A stretch of 64,000 nt of DNA from positions 62,001 through 126,000 of the forward strand of contig WGMD01000022.1 in NCBI GenBank assembly GCA_016125255.1. Reading direction: 5' to 3'. Below the pieces are notes generated by a model, which saw only the letters and a list, made by a program, of their open reading frames with translations, did no database searches and had not been told where the DNA came from. Of the stretch, positions 51,046-59,479 are shown piece after piece (the stretch's first letter is position 1; each line of letters opens with the position of its first letter). The position numbers were made by a program, and so were the translations under genes. This DNA is from Planctomycetota bacterium. Lineage in GTDB: Bacteria > Planctomycetota > Phycisphaerae > Phycisphaerales > Zrk34.

Positions 51046-52338
51046 TCACCCTTCCTTCGCCAGCGACTTGGCCATCGTCATCGCCTCCTCGCCCGTCGCG
51101 ATCGCGCCTGACAACTGCGCATCGTACACCCGGTCGAGAATCTGCTTGAAGATCGGCCCGGGCGTCATGCCCTCGGCGATCAGGTCGTCGCCCGACAAGA
51201 GCGGCGTCGGCGCGACCCCCGCCGCCTGATACGCCGCCATCTGTGCCTCGAACTTGTCCATCTCAAACGCCGGCTCCGTGCAAAGCCCGATCGCCGCCTT
51301 CATCAGCCGGTGCAGCCGCGGCCAGTCGTCCCGCGCCAGCAGCCGCTTCGACTGCGCCACGTTCAGATCGAACCACATCAGCACCCGCGGCAGATTCAAA
51401 AGCAGTTCGCTCAGCGCATCGCGCACCTCGTTGGAGAGCATCAGCGCATTGCGCCACCGCCGCACGATCTGCACCACCTTGATGCGGTCCAGCGCGTCGA
51501 TCATTTCGACAAGCCCGTTGGGTCGATGCGGCTCGAGGTTCCGGTCGATGAGCCACGCCGCCAGCGCCGTCGGGAAATCCGCCCACTCATCGAGCAGTGA
51601 AAGACAGATCGGTTCGCGATCGACCGTGCGCCCGTTGAGCGTGGGCTGATCCAGGTGCAGTTCGTCGATCAACCGGGCGGCGTGCGTGCGCCCCGGATGT
51701 TCGAACATCATCTGCACCTCCGCCCCGATGCGCTCGCGGCTGATCTTGGCGAGATTCGGCGCGTTGAGCTTGATCGCCTCGGCGGTGGCGGGGTCGATCT
51801 CGAAGTTGAACCGTGCGGCGAAGCGCACGGCGCGCAGCATGCGCAGGTAATCTTCCGCGAATCGTTCGGCCGGGAGCCCGATCGCGCGGATCAGCCGGCG
51901 CTCGATGTCGTGCTGCCCATCGACGTAGTCGATGACCCGGTCGGCGACGGGGTCGAAGAACAGGCCGTTGATGGTGAAGTCGCGGCGCTGCGCGTCGGTC
52001 TTCTCGTCGGTGAACTCGACGGCGTCGGGGCGCCGGCCATCGGAGTAGCCGGACTCGCTGCGGAAGGTGGCGACTTCGATCCAGCAGTGATTGACTTTGA
52101 CCATGACGACGCCGAACGCCTGTCCGACGAGGCGGGCGGTCTGGAAGAGCTTGAGGACTTTTTCGGGCGGGGCGTCGGTAGCGACGTCGTAGTCGGACGG
52201 ATCGTGGCCCATGAGCTGATCGCGCACGCACCCGCCGGCGAAGTACGCTGCGTGCCCTTCCCATTGGAGGACCTGCACCGCGCGCTGAGCGGCGGAGCGA
52301 TGTTGTCGCGCGACGGGTTGTGGGGCGTCCTCGGCCAT
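51046..52338 (-). CDS. cca: CCA tRNA nucleotidyltransferase/poly(A) polymerase family
   Basis: 430 residues. Class II nucleotidyltransferase head: AYFAGGCVRDQLMGHDPSDYDVATDAPPEKVLKLF with the DxD catalytic pair, RRDFTINGLFFDP, and the neck RMLRAVRFAARFNFEIDPAT, IGAEVQMMF. It adds or repairs 3' CCA ends; the tRNA-Cys gene in this window lacks CCA. The C-terminal half is divergent and may add polyadenylation instead. It is the upstream gene on the minus strand; rsmD lies upstream again with 11 bases between. Confidence 0.92.
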   Translation of the reverse strand: MAEDAPQPVARQHRSAAQRAVQVLQWEGHAAYFAGGCVRDQLMGHDPSDYDVATDAPPEKVLKLFQTARLVGQAFGVVMVKVNHCWIEVATFRSESGYSDGRRPDAVEFTDEKTDAQRRDFTINGLFFDPVADRVIDYVDGQHDIERRLIRAIGLPAERFAEDYLRMLRAVRFAARFNFEIDPATAEAIKLNAPNLAKISRERIGAEVQMMFEHPGRTHAARLIDELHLDQPTLNGRTVDREPICLSLLDEWADFPTALAAWLIDRNLEPHRPNGLVEMIDALDRIKVVQIVRRWRNALMLSNEVRDALSELLLNLPRVLMWFDLNVAQSKRLLARDDWPRLHRLMKAAIGLCTEPAFEMDKFEAQMAAYQAAGVAPTPLLSGDDLIAEGMTPGPIFKQILDRVYDAQLSGAIATGEEAMTMAKSLAKEG

Positions 52339-52349
52339 CGCCCGGTAGT

Positions 52350-52943
52350 TTAACTTTCCTCGCCCGCGCGTGCCCGCTTCAGATAATGATGCAGCGACAT
52401 CGACCCGTAATTGTGCATCACGGGCTCGGGCCAGCCGTCGACGGATTCAAGCTGAATGTGCCGCTCCGCCCGCAGCACCAGTTCCGCATTGTCGCCGCAC
52501 GCCGCCGCGAGCCGGCCGACCTGGGCGTACACGCGCGACCGCCCCGCCGCTTCGTACATCATCGCATACGGCGGGTCCACGAAGATGAGCCCGCACGGCC
52601 GGCGGCGCAGCATCTCGACCAGCCCCGCGCTCAGCGCATCGACGCTCAGCACCGTCGCGCGATCCGTCACCTCGAGCGTCGCGAGATTCTCCTTGAGCCG
52701 GCGGATCGCATCCCGGTCGCGGTCGACGAATGTGACATGCGCCGCGCCGCGCGACATGCATTCGAGCCCCATCGACCCGGTGCCGCAGAACAGGTCCGCC
52801 ACGACCGCGTCCTCAAGCCGTCCCTCCGCCGCGAGGCGATCGAACAGCGACTGCTTGACGCGATCCGTAATCGGCCGCGTCGTCGAATCATCCGACGGCC
52901 CGATGAGCCGACGACCACGAAATGTACCGGCAATGATGCGCAT
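52350..52943 (-). CDS. rsmD: 16S rRNA (guanine966-N2)-methyltransferase RsmD
   Basis: 197 residues: MRIIAGTFRGRRLIGP start motif, ITDRVKQSLFDRL, SAM loop VADLFCGTGSMGLECMSRGAAHVTFVDRD, and catalytic IFVDPPYA (DPPY). It methylates G966 of 16S rRNA. GGAAGAG precedes ATG 52943. Next on this strand is cca, 11 bases away; upstream is the methyltransferase-like gene at 52973. Confidence 0.93.
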   Translation of the reverse strand: MRIIAGTFRGRRLIGPSDDSTTRPITDRVKQSLFDRLAAEGRLEDAVVADLFCGTGSMGLECMSRGAAHVTFVDRDRDAIRRLKENLATLEVTDRATVLSVDALSAGLVEMLRRRPCGLIFVDPPYAMMYEAAGRSRVYAQVGRLAAACGDNAELVLRAERHIQLESVDGWPEPVMHNYGSMSLHHYLKRARAGEES

Positions 52944-52972
52944 GACTCTTCCGCATTCTAACAATTCACTCG

Positions 52973-53737
52973 TCAACCGTACGCGATTAGATAAGCGACC
53001 CAGGCGTCGGCGGCCCCGGCGGTGGGTTCTTCGATGTAGCCGTCTTCGGATTCGAAGCAGATGTGCAGTTGAGTGAAGCCGGCCTGTTCGAGCATTTCGC
53101 GCAGTTCGGGGAGGGTCCAGAGGCGCCAGCGGTAGGTGAACGCGCGTTCCCTGGCGGAGCCATCGGGGAAGCGGAAGTGAATATGGTTGACGACGTCGGC
53201 GGTGATGGGGTCGAAGGACTGCTGCTCCCATTCGTAGACGAAATCGCCGAAGCGACGTTTGTCGAGGCAGGGTTCCTGCGCATCGGGGCCGCCGTAGATG
53301 TCGAGGATCATGACGCCATCGTCGGCGAGTCGGCGGCGGGCATGGGTCAGGTACTTGACCATCGCGTCGCGCGTCTTGTAGATGCAGTGCGAGAAATTGA
53401 GCGACGCGAGCACATCGGCCCTGGCGCGACAGGCGAGCACATCGGATTCGACGAGCGTCAGGCGACCGGCCGCATCGCCGAGGGGCTTTCGGTGATGGCG
53501 CTGGGCGTAGCGCAGCACTTTGGCGTCAATGTCCACGCCGACGGCCTTGCGGTCCGGGCGGCTGCGGACCCATGTGCTCGACAGGTACGCCGTGCCGCAA
53601 AAGTCTTCGCGCAGGACGAGCGGTTCGCGGCCGATCATCTGCGCGAAGATCTCCTCGATGAAACCGATGACGACGATCGGCTGCTGCACGGCTGTCTCGT
53701 AGAGCGCGTGTTTCTCGGCGTGTCGGGCCTGGGTCAT
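52973..53737 (-). CDS. Class I SAM methyltransferase, paralogue A
   Basis: 254 residues. The motif LREDFCGTAYLSSTWV with VGVDIDAKVLRYAQRHH carries the SAM loop; downstream NFSHCIYKTRDAMVKYL and the tail HFRFPDGSARERAFTYRWRLWTLPELREMLEQAGF. It is a soluble methyltransferase of unknown substrate. It is a clear paralogue of the divergent neighbour at 53816 (shared LREDFCGTA, the N-F-S step, and F-x-Y-x-WRLWT-P-E). Its stop is 30 bases from rsmD. Confidence 0.85.
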   Translation of the reverse strand: MTQARHAEKHALYETAVQQPIVVIGFIEEIFAQMIGREPLVLREDFCGTAYLSSTWVRSRPDRKAVGVDIDAKVLRYAQRHHRKPLGDAAGRLTLVESDVLACRARADVLASLNFSHCIYKTRDAMVKYLTHARRRLADDGVMILDIYGGPDAQEPCLDKRRFGDFVYEWEQQSFDPITADVVNHIHFRFPDGSARERAFTYRWRLWTLPELREMLEQAGFTQLHICFESEDGYIEEPTAGAADAWVAYLIAYG

Positions 53738-53815
53738 GGGCGACCACTTTGTCGCGCGATCGGCATGACGTCAAGGCGTGTCGACGGCGGCGCGATGAAT
53801 TGCTACATTGCCGCG

Positions 53816-54640
53816 ATGCCATCCCGAACAAAGAAGCATCGCCGCCGGACGCTCGCGTCGCAGGCGGACAAATACCAGTTGTATCTCGCCTCGGTGCAGG
53901 AGCCGTCGGTCGAGGTGAAGTTCTTCGATCGTGTGTTCAAGGCGGAGTACAAGCGGCCGCCGCAGACGCTGCGCGAGGACTTTTGCGGCACGGCGGCGAT
54001 CTGCTACGAGTGGGTCCACCGTCGCCCCGGCCGGCGCGCCATCGGCGTCGACCTCGATCCCGAGCCGGTCGAATGGGGCAGGAAGCATCTGACTGATCCG
54101 CTGAGTCAGGAAGAACAATCGCGTGTGCGGTTGATCCTCGACGATGTGCGGACGATCGACGGCGAGAAGGCGGATGTGCTCGCGGCGCAGAACTTTTCGT
54201 TCTGGCTCTTCAAGTCGCGCGAGCAACTTCTTGAATATTTCAAGGCGGCATGCGCCCATCTGGAAGAGGAAGGGCTGATGGTGCTGGACATGATGGGCGG
54301 GTCGGAGCTGTTGCAGGACGATCACGTGGAGACGACGCGGAAGAAGGGTTTCACGTATGTGTGGGACCAGAAATGCTTCAACCCGATCACCAATGACGTC
54401 CTGTTTCAGATTCACTTCCGCTTCAAGGACGGCAGCGAAATGACCGGGGCGTTCGAATACGATTGGCGACTGTGGACGATTCCGGAGGTGCACGAATTGC
54501 TGCTGGAAGCGGGGTTCACGGCGGTCGACGTGTACTGGGAGGACGAGGACGCGGACGGGGAAGGGACGGGCGTGTTCCGCAAGCGTAAATTCGCCCCGGC
54601 GGACGCGGCATGGATCGCATACCTGGTGGCGGTCAAATAG
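53816..54640 (+). CDS. Class I SAM methyltransferase, paralogue B
   Basis: 274 residues. LREDFCGTAAICYEWVHR, IGVDLDPEPVEWGRKHL, AAQNFSFWLFKSREQLLEYF, IHFRFKDGSEMTGAFEYDWRLWTIPEVHELLLEAGF. Basic N-terminus (PSRTKKHRRR). It shares its full layout with the divergent neighbour at 52973-53737, so a tandem inverted duplication is likely. Substrate unknown. ATG 53816 is preferred; 53795 is an alternative in-frame start. The hisS gene follows 12 bases downstream. Confidence 0.85.
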   Translation: MPSRTKKHRRRTLASQADKYQLYLASVQEPSVEVKFFDRVFKAEYKRPPQTLREDFCGTAAICYEWVHRRPGRRAIGVDLDPEPVEWGRKHLTDPLSQEEQSRVRLILDDVRTIDGEKADVLAAQNFSFWLFKSREQLLEYFKAACAHLEEEGLMVLDMMGGSELLQDDHVETTRKKGFTYVWDQKCFNPITNDVLFQIHFRFKDGSEMTGAFEYDWRLWTIPEVHELLLEAGFTAVDVYWEDEDADGEGTGVFRKRKFAPADAAWIAYLVAVK

Positions 54641-54652
54641 GACGATACAGAC

Positions 54653-55957
54653 ATGGCCAAGTTTCAGGCACCCAAGGGCACGCGTGACTTCTACCCCGCC
54701 GAGATGGCATGGCGGCGTCACTTGGAAGGCATATGGCGAGCGGTGTCGGTGCGGAATGGATTCGAGGAAGTGGACGGGCCGATTTTCGAGACGCTCGATC
54801 TGTACAAGGTCAAGAGCGGCGACGGGATCGTGAGCGAGTTGTTCCACTTCAAGCGGACCGGCGGAGAGACGATGTACGCGTTGCGGCCGGAGTTCACGCC
54901 GACGCTCGCGCGGATGGTGGCGGCGAAGGCCAATGCGTTGCCCAAGCCGATCAAGTGGTTCTGCGTGCCGAATCTTTGTCGCGCCGAGCGCCCGCAGAAG
55001 GGCCGGCTGCGCGAGTTTCTTCAATGGAACATCGACATGCTCGGCCTCGACACGCCCGCCGCCGATGCCGAGGTGATTTTTACCGCCGTCGATCTGCTCC
55101 GCGCGCTGGGCCTTGAGCCGCGTCATGTCAAAGTGAAGATCAGCCACCGCGATGTCGTGCGGCGGATTCTGCTGCGACTGGGCGTGCGGGAGGACAAGGT
55201 GGTCGATGCGTTCGTGCTGCTGGACCGGCGCGAGAAGATGCTGCCCGACGAGTTCACGAAGGCGGCGGGCGAACTGGGCCTCGACGCGAGCACGATCGAG
55301 CGGTTCAATCAGGTGGCGCGGATGCGCGTGGCGAGCGATGCGGCATGGGGCGAGATCGCTTCGCAGTTCGGCATTCCGGACAAGGACCTGGAGGATCTGG
55401 CGGCGCTGCATGCGCAGCTTCGGGCGTTCGGCATCGCGGAGTGGTGCGAATACGACCTGGGCATCGTGCGCGGGCTGGCGTACTACACGGGGACGGTGTT
55501 CGAGATTCACGAAACCAGCGGGGCGCTGCGGGCGGTCGCCGGCGGCGGGCGATACGACAAGCTGATCGAGCTGTTCGACGGCCCGCCGACGCCGGCCGTG
55601 GGCTTCGGCATGGGCGACGTCGTGCTGCGTCATGTGCTCGAGGACAAGGGGCTGATACCCGCCGACGTCGCGCCGCCGGTCGATGTGTTTGTCATGACGG
55701 CCGACGAAGCGGCGCGCGAGCGCGTGACGCCGCTGGTGTCGGAGCTGCGCGGGGCGGGGATGCACGCGCGCTTCAGCTACAAGACGACGACGAATGTGGG
55801 CAAACTGCTCAAGGACGCCGCGGCGTGCCGGGCGAAATTCGCCGTCATCGTCGACGCCAAAACCCTCGACAGCGGCGAGGTGAGCGTGAAGGACATGGCC
55901 TCGGGCGATCAGACGACCGTGCGCCGCGGCGACCTGATCAGCTTCCTGAATCGGTGA
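54653..55957 (+). CDS. hisS: Histidyl-tRNA synthetase
   Basis: 434 residues of class II synthetase: motif 1 region with KGTRDFYPAEM, motif 2 TMYALRPEFTPTLAR and RAERPQKGRLREFLQWNIDMLG, the His-specific LGIVRGLAYYTGTVFEI and AVAGGGRYDKL, motif 3 AVGFGMGDVVLR, and a C-terminal anticodon-binding domain (PVDVFVMTADEA...). It charges tRNA-His. Probably in an operon with the preceding methyltransferase. Confidence 0.97.
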   Translation: MAKFQAPKGTRDFYPAEMAWRRHLEGIWRAVSVRNGFEEVDGPIFETLDLYKVKSGDGIVSELFHFKRTGGETMYALRPEFTPTLARMVAAKANALPKPIKWFCVPNLCRAERPQKGRLREFLQWNIDMLGLDTPAADAEVIFTAVDLLRALGLEPRHVKVKISHRDVVRRILLRLGVREDKVVDAFVLLDRREKMLPDEFTKAAGELGLDASTIERFNQVARMRVASDAAWGEIASQFGIPDKDLEDLAALHAQLRAFGIAEWCEYDLGIVRGLAYYTGTVFEIHETSGALRAVAGGGRYDKLIELFDGPPTPAVGFGMGDVVLRHVLEDKGLIPADVAPPVDVFVMTADEAARERVTPLVSELRGAGMHARFSYKTTTNVGKLLKDAAACRAKFAVIVDAKTLDSGEVSVKDMASGDQTTVRRGDLISFLNR

Positions 55958-55960
55958 GTC

Positions 55961-56692
55961 TCACCGCCGGCGAAACATGATGAACATCGGCGCGGCAAAC
56001 ATGATCATCGCGGTCGGCTCGGGCGTCAGCGCGGACCGCACCGACAGCAAGAGCGTCACATCATCGGCATAATGCCCGTCGAGTTCCGGCAAGCCCGACG
56101 GGCTGATGTTCTCCGGCGCGGAAATTGTCAGGGCGAGGTATGTCGTCGCCGTCGGCAAAAGCAGATTCACATCGACGGCTTCCCATGTGCTCGTGTCGCC
56201 GTCGGAGATGATGAAGTTGTTGCCGGACGCGAGGGGCGAACCGCTGTCGGCGGGGAAGCTCGAAGGCGAGCCGGAAAAGGCGGAGATCGTCACGAGGAAT
56301 TCGGTATCGGTGGTGCTGGTGCCGAGGATGCGATTGAAGAACGCTTGAGCGTGGACGACGGCTTCGCCGGTGGCGATGTCGGCGCTGAAGGGGGCGAGGT
56401 CGACGAGCGTGATGACATCGGCGCTGGTTCCGCCGAAGGAATTGAACGCGGTGAGGTTGAACTTGAGCATCTTCGACCCGCCGTGCGGCGTGATGCCGTT
56501 CTCGGCGCCGACGATCACCGACGCATCGCCGTCCCAATCGCCGAACATCGACGGCAGCAATCCGCCGATCGATTCGTTCGTCTCGAATCCGCCGTTGGTC
56601 ACGGGCACGTCGACGGCGATGGCGGTCTGCGGCGGCGTGCCGAACCAGATGAGACTGCCCCACAGCAGCGCCAGCTTCATGCAAGTCTTCAT
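55961..56692 (-). CDS. PEP-CTERM secreted protein
   Basis: 243 residues. Signal peptide (KLALLWGSLIWFGTPPQTAIA), a beta-rich extracellular domain with a lectin-like start (VPVTNGGFETNES, DGDASVIVGAENGITPHGGSKMLKF), and a C-terminal LTPEP, hydrophobic AMIMFAAPMFIMF, RRR tail. The family is broad; no enzymatic motif. It ends 3 bases from hisS (convergent). Confidence 0.85.
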   Translation of the reverse strand: MKTCMKLALLWGSLIWFGTPPQTAIAVDVPVTNGGFETNESIGGLLPSMFGDWDGDASVIVGAENGITPHGGSKMLKFNLTAFNSFGGTSADVITLVDLAPFSADIATGEAVVHAQAFFNRILGTSTTDTEFLVTISAFSGSPSSFPADSGSPLASGNNFIISDGDTSTWEAVDVNLLLPTATTYLALTISAPENISPSGLPELDGHYADDVTLLLSVRSALTPEPTAMIMFAAPMFIMFRRR

Positions 56693-56826
56693 GACTCACC
56701 CTTCATTTGATTCCCGAACGACCGGACCCTGATAAGGTCAATCTATCACAGCCCGTCGCGGATGTAAACGAAATTCGCGGCGGTTCGGACCTTGTGAAGC
56801 GACGCCATCGCGGCGACACTCTTGGC

Positions 56827-57363
56827 ATGGCCCAGCGCCGATTTCATTATGACGGGGCGTTCGAGCATTACCTTCGGGCGAAGGCGATTCCGTACGTGGC
56901 GGTGGACGAGGCGAAGAAGGCGATGCAGGGGGCGCGCAAGCTCAAGAGCTTCGATTTCGTGGTTTACGCGGAGAACGGGCCGAACCTGCTGGTCGATGTC
57001 AAAGGCCGCAAGCATTCGGGTCGCAGTCGGCGTCAGCTCGACAATTGGGTCACGCACGACGACGTCACCGACCTGCTGCAATGGGAGGAAGTGTTCGGTA
57101 CGGGTTTCGAGGCGGCGCTGGTGTTCCTGTTCTGGTGCGAGGCCCAGCCGCCCGATGCGCTGTTTCATGAAATCTACGAGCACCGCGGGCGCTGGTACGC
57201 CGTACTGGCGATGCGCGTGCGGGAGTATGCCCAGCACATGACCGAGCGTAGCCCCAAGTGGAACACGGTGCACGTGCCGGCGAGCGTGTTCAACGATCGG
57301 GCCATGCCGCTCATGTCGATGCTCAACGGCGCGAACCGAACCGGCGGCCGTACGTCTAAATGA
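56827..57363 (+). CDS. HYExAFE-type predicted nuclease
   Basis: 178 residues from ATG 56827; the frame is open to 56707 and a GTG at 56795 is possible. HYDGAFEHYLRAKAIPYVAVDEAKKA is the HYExAFE family hallmark. FDFVVYAENGPNLLVDVKGRK carries Asp, then D-x-K spacing of the PD-(D/E)XK nuclease superfamily (established for related folds; inferred here). Cytosolic. Neighbours give no function. It has no clear ribosome site. Confidence 0.75.
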   Translation: MAQRRFHYDGAFEHYLRAKAIPYVAVDEAKKAMQGARKLKSFDFVVYAENGPNLLVDVKGRKHSGRSRRQLDNWVTHDDVTDLLQWEEVFGTGFEAALVFLFWCEAQPPDALFHEIYEHRGRWYAVLAMRVREYAQHMTERSPKWNTVHVPASVFNDRAMPLMSMLNGANRTGGRTSK

Positions 57364-57415
57364 GCGAGGCGCCGCGCGGCGCCTGTTTACACTCCCTCAC
57401 CCCAAGCGTATCATC

Positions 57416-57631
57416 ATGCATATGCAACTGATACGGCGGATGACATTCGGCTTCGCGGCGACGATTCTCCTCGCCGCTTCTCAATGCTTCGCACAAATCC
57501 CCCCCAAGCCCGGTCCGCCTCCCAACGCGTCGGCCGGCGAGGTCTACATCCCCTGGGGCATCGTCGTCGGACTCATGATCATCGTCTGCTTCGGTGCATG
57601 GAAATCATCCGGAAGAACTCACCAGGACTGA
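57416..57631 (+). CDS. Small membrane-anchored protein
   Basis: 71 residues; signal peptide with RMTFGFAATILLAASQCFA, a Pro-rich linker (QIPPKPGPPPNAS), and a second hydrophobic helix (IPWGIVVGLMIIVCFGAW) ending SSGRTHQD. An Ala-Ser-Gln-Cys-Phe-Ala end allows signal cleavage. No family recognised. First of three small envelope genes before bioB. Confidence 0.65.
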   Translation: MHMQLIRRMTFGFAATILLAASQCFAQIPPKPGPPPNASAGEVYIPWGIVVGLMIIVCFGAWKSSGRTHQD

Positions 57632-57679
57632 ATCGTCGCTGGTGCGCACGATCCATCCTTTCTCATCAAGGAGCCGGTC

Positions 57680-57973
57680 ATGAATCGCAGAAGTCTCGGA
57701 GGACTCATCGTCCTGAACCTCGTGCTGCTGCTGGCCCTCGGGCTCGTCAGCTTCAATCCCCCCGCGGCGCAGGCCCAGCTCGGCGGCAACCGCGCCGGCG
57801 ACTACGTCATGGTGTCCGGTTATACGCCCGGCCATGAAACCAGCACCGTCTACATCACCGACATGAACAACGGGCTGATGATGGCGGTCAACTATGACGT
57901 GAACCGCAAGGCCATCGTCCCCACCGCCGCCCGCAACATCGGCAGCGACTTCGCCCCCGTGGGCGGCCGCTGA
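57680..57973 (+). CDS. Small exported protein A
   Basis: 97 residues. Signal peptide (NRRSLGGLIVLNLVLLLALGLVSF...AQA), then GDYVMVSGYTPGHETSTVYITDMNNGLMMAVNYDVNRKAIVPTAARNIGSDFAP. The core (VY-x-x-D ... L-x-A-x-x-x-D-x-N-x-K-x-I) resembles the neighbour at 57992, so they are probably diverged duplicates. AAGGAG lies about 9 bases upstream. Function unknown. Confidence 0.72.
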   Translation: MNRRSLGGLIVLNLVLLLALGLVSFNPPAAQAQLGGNRAGDYVMVSGYTPGHETSTVYITDMNNGLMMAVNYDVNRKAIVPTAARNIGSDFAPVGGR

Positions 57974-57991
57974 GCACAAGGAGCATTCACC

Positions 57992-58330
57992 ATGACACGC
58001 GTTCAAACCGCCTGCTACGCACTGATCGCCTCCGCCATCGTTCTCACCGCTCTGCTGCTGGTCCAGTCCTCGCAGACGCTCGTCCAGCCGGCCCACGCCG
58101 AAATGGTCGTGCACAAGGACTTCACCACCATGCTCTCGACGCGCTACCGCGCCGACACCGACATCGTCTACGTGCTCGACTCCAAGCAGGCCCGCCTGCT
58201 CGCTTACGTCCTCGATCCCAACAAGAAGACGATCGAGCTGCTGGGCGACATGGATGTGGCCAAAGCGTTCGAGGTCTGGGCCCAGAACACCGGGCAGGGC
58301 GCCGGCGGCGTCAAGCGCGTGCCGCGCTGA
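57992..58330 (+). CDS. Small exported protein B
   Basis: 112 residues. Signal peptide or anchor (ACYALIASAIVLTALLLVQSSQTLVQPAHA), then TMLSTRYRADTDIVYVLDSKQARLLAYVLDPNKKTIELLGDMDVAKAFEVWAQNTG. It shares the VY-x-x-D and D-P-N-K-K-x-I pattern with the previous gene; each might be one blade of a propeller-like fold. AAGGAG lies upstream. It ends 18 bases before bioB, an unusual operon partner. Confidence 0.72.
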   Translation: MTRVQTACYALIASAIVLTALLLVQSSQTLVQPAHAEMVVHKDFTTMLSTRYRADTDIVYVLDSKQARLLAYVLDPNKKTIELLGDMDVAKAFEVWAQNTGQGAGGVKRVPR

Positions 58331-58348
58331 GCCCAGCGAGTTTTTGCC

Positions 58349-59479
58349 ATGACCTTGAGCACCACGCCTGTTGATGCCCTTGCCGCATGGACCGCGGCCG
58401 GGCTCGCCAACGAAGCGATCGACCGTGACGACGCCGCGGCCATTATTCATGGCCGCGGCGTCGATCTCCTGCCCCTGCTCCATGCCGCCGGGCAGGTCCG
58501 CCGACACTACTTCGCCGATACCGTGACGATCCACGTTCTGGACAACGTCCGCAACGGCGCCTGCCCCGAAGACTGCGGATACTGCGGGCAGTCCAAGGAT
58601 TCCGAAGCCCCCATCGCGCCCTACAAGCTCAAGAGCGTCGACGCCATCGTCGCCGACGCCGCCGCGGCGCAGCAGCGCGGGGCCTATCGCTTCTGCATGG
58701 CCCTGTCCGGACGCGGGCCCAACGACCGCGATGTCGATCACATGTGCGACGCCATCGCGCAGATCAAGGCGATGGGCATGCGCACCTGTCTTTCCGCCGG
58801 CCTCCTCGACGATGCCAAGGCCCAGCGCCTCGCAAGCGCCGGTCTTGATCGCCTCAATCACAACCTCAACACCTCCCGCCGACACTACCCCGATATCTGC
58901 TCCACGCATACCTACGACGACCGCACCGACACGCTCGCCGCCGCGAAGCGCGCCGGCATCGGCGTGTGCAGCGGGCTCATCGTCGGCATGGATGAAACCT
59001 ACGACGACCTGCTCGACGTCGTCTACGCCCTGCGCGACATCCGCGCCGAGTCGATTCCCGTCAACTTCCTGCTGCCCATCGACGGCAACCGCGTCAATCA
59101 TCCGACCTCCGGCGGCAAGCCGCTCGATCCCCAGTTCGTCCTGCGCATTCTGTGCATGGTCCGGCTCGTGAACCCGACCGCCGAGGTGCGCGTCGCCGCC
59201 GGGCGCGAAGTGCATCTGCGTTCGCTTCAGCCGCTCGCCCTCGCACCGGCCAATTCGCTTTTCATGGACGGCTACCTGCTCACCGAGGGCTCCGGCGCCT
59301 CCGAAACTTTGCAGATGATCCTCGACGCCGGGTATCGCCCCGTGTTCGATCAACCCGATGCGCTCCCCGCCGAGTTGCGCCGCTTCCTTGATCATCCGCA
59401 GCGCGACGTCCATCCAACTACTGACGCCGCCGTCCCCGAAATGCGCACCACGCTCAAAATCTCCGTCAAACGCTCCTGA
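58349..59479 (+). CDS. bioB: Biotin synthase
   Basis: 376 residues. The radical-SAM motif CPEDCGYCGQS (near residue 72) and the downstream GAYRFCMALSGRGP, LNHNLNTSRRHYPDICSTHTYDDR, CSGLIVGMDET, and FLLPIDGNRVNHP motifs mark BioB. The C-terminal ANSLFMDGYLLTEGSGASE also agrees, and AAGREVHLR corresponds to the Arg that ligates the [2Fe-2S] cluster. It inserts sulfur into dethiobiotin. It is longer than usual (about 320-350) because of the C-terminal DVHPTTDAAVPEMRTTLKISV tail. Its end overlaps the convergent gene by 14 bases. Confidence 0.95.
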   Translation: MTLSTTPVDALAAWTAAGLANEAIDRDDAAAIIHGRGVDLLPLLHAAGQVRRHYFADTVTIHVLDNVRNGACPEDCGYCGQSKDSEAPIAPYKLKSVDAIVADAAAAQQRGAYRFCMALSGRGPNDRDVDHMCDAIAQIKAMGMRTCLSAGLLDDAKAQRLASAGLDRLNHNLNTSRRHYPDICSTHTYDDRTDTLAAAKRAGIGVCSGLIVGMDETYDDLLDVVYALRDIRAESIPVNFLLPIDGNRVNHPTSGGKPLDPQFVLRILCMVRLVNPTAEVRVAAGREVHLRSLQPLALAPANSLFMDGYLLTEGSGASETLQMILDAGYRPVFDQPDALPAELRRFLDHPQRDVHPTTDAAVPEMRTTLKISVKRS

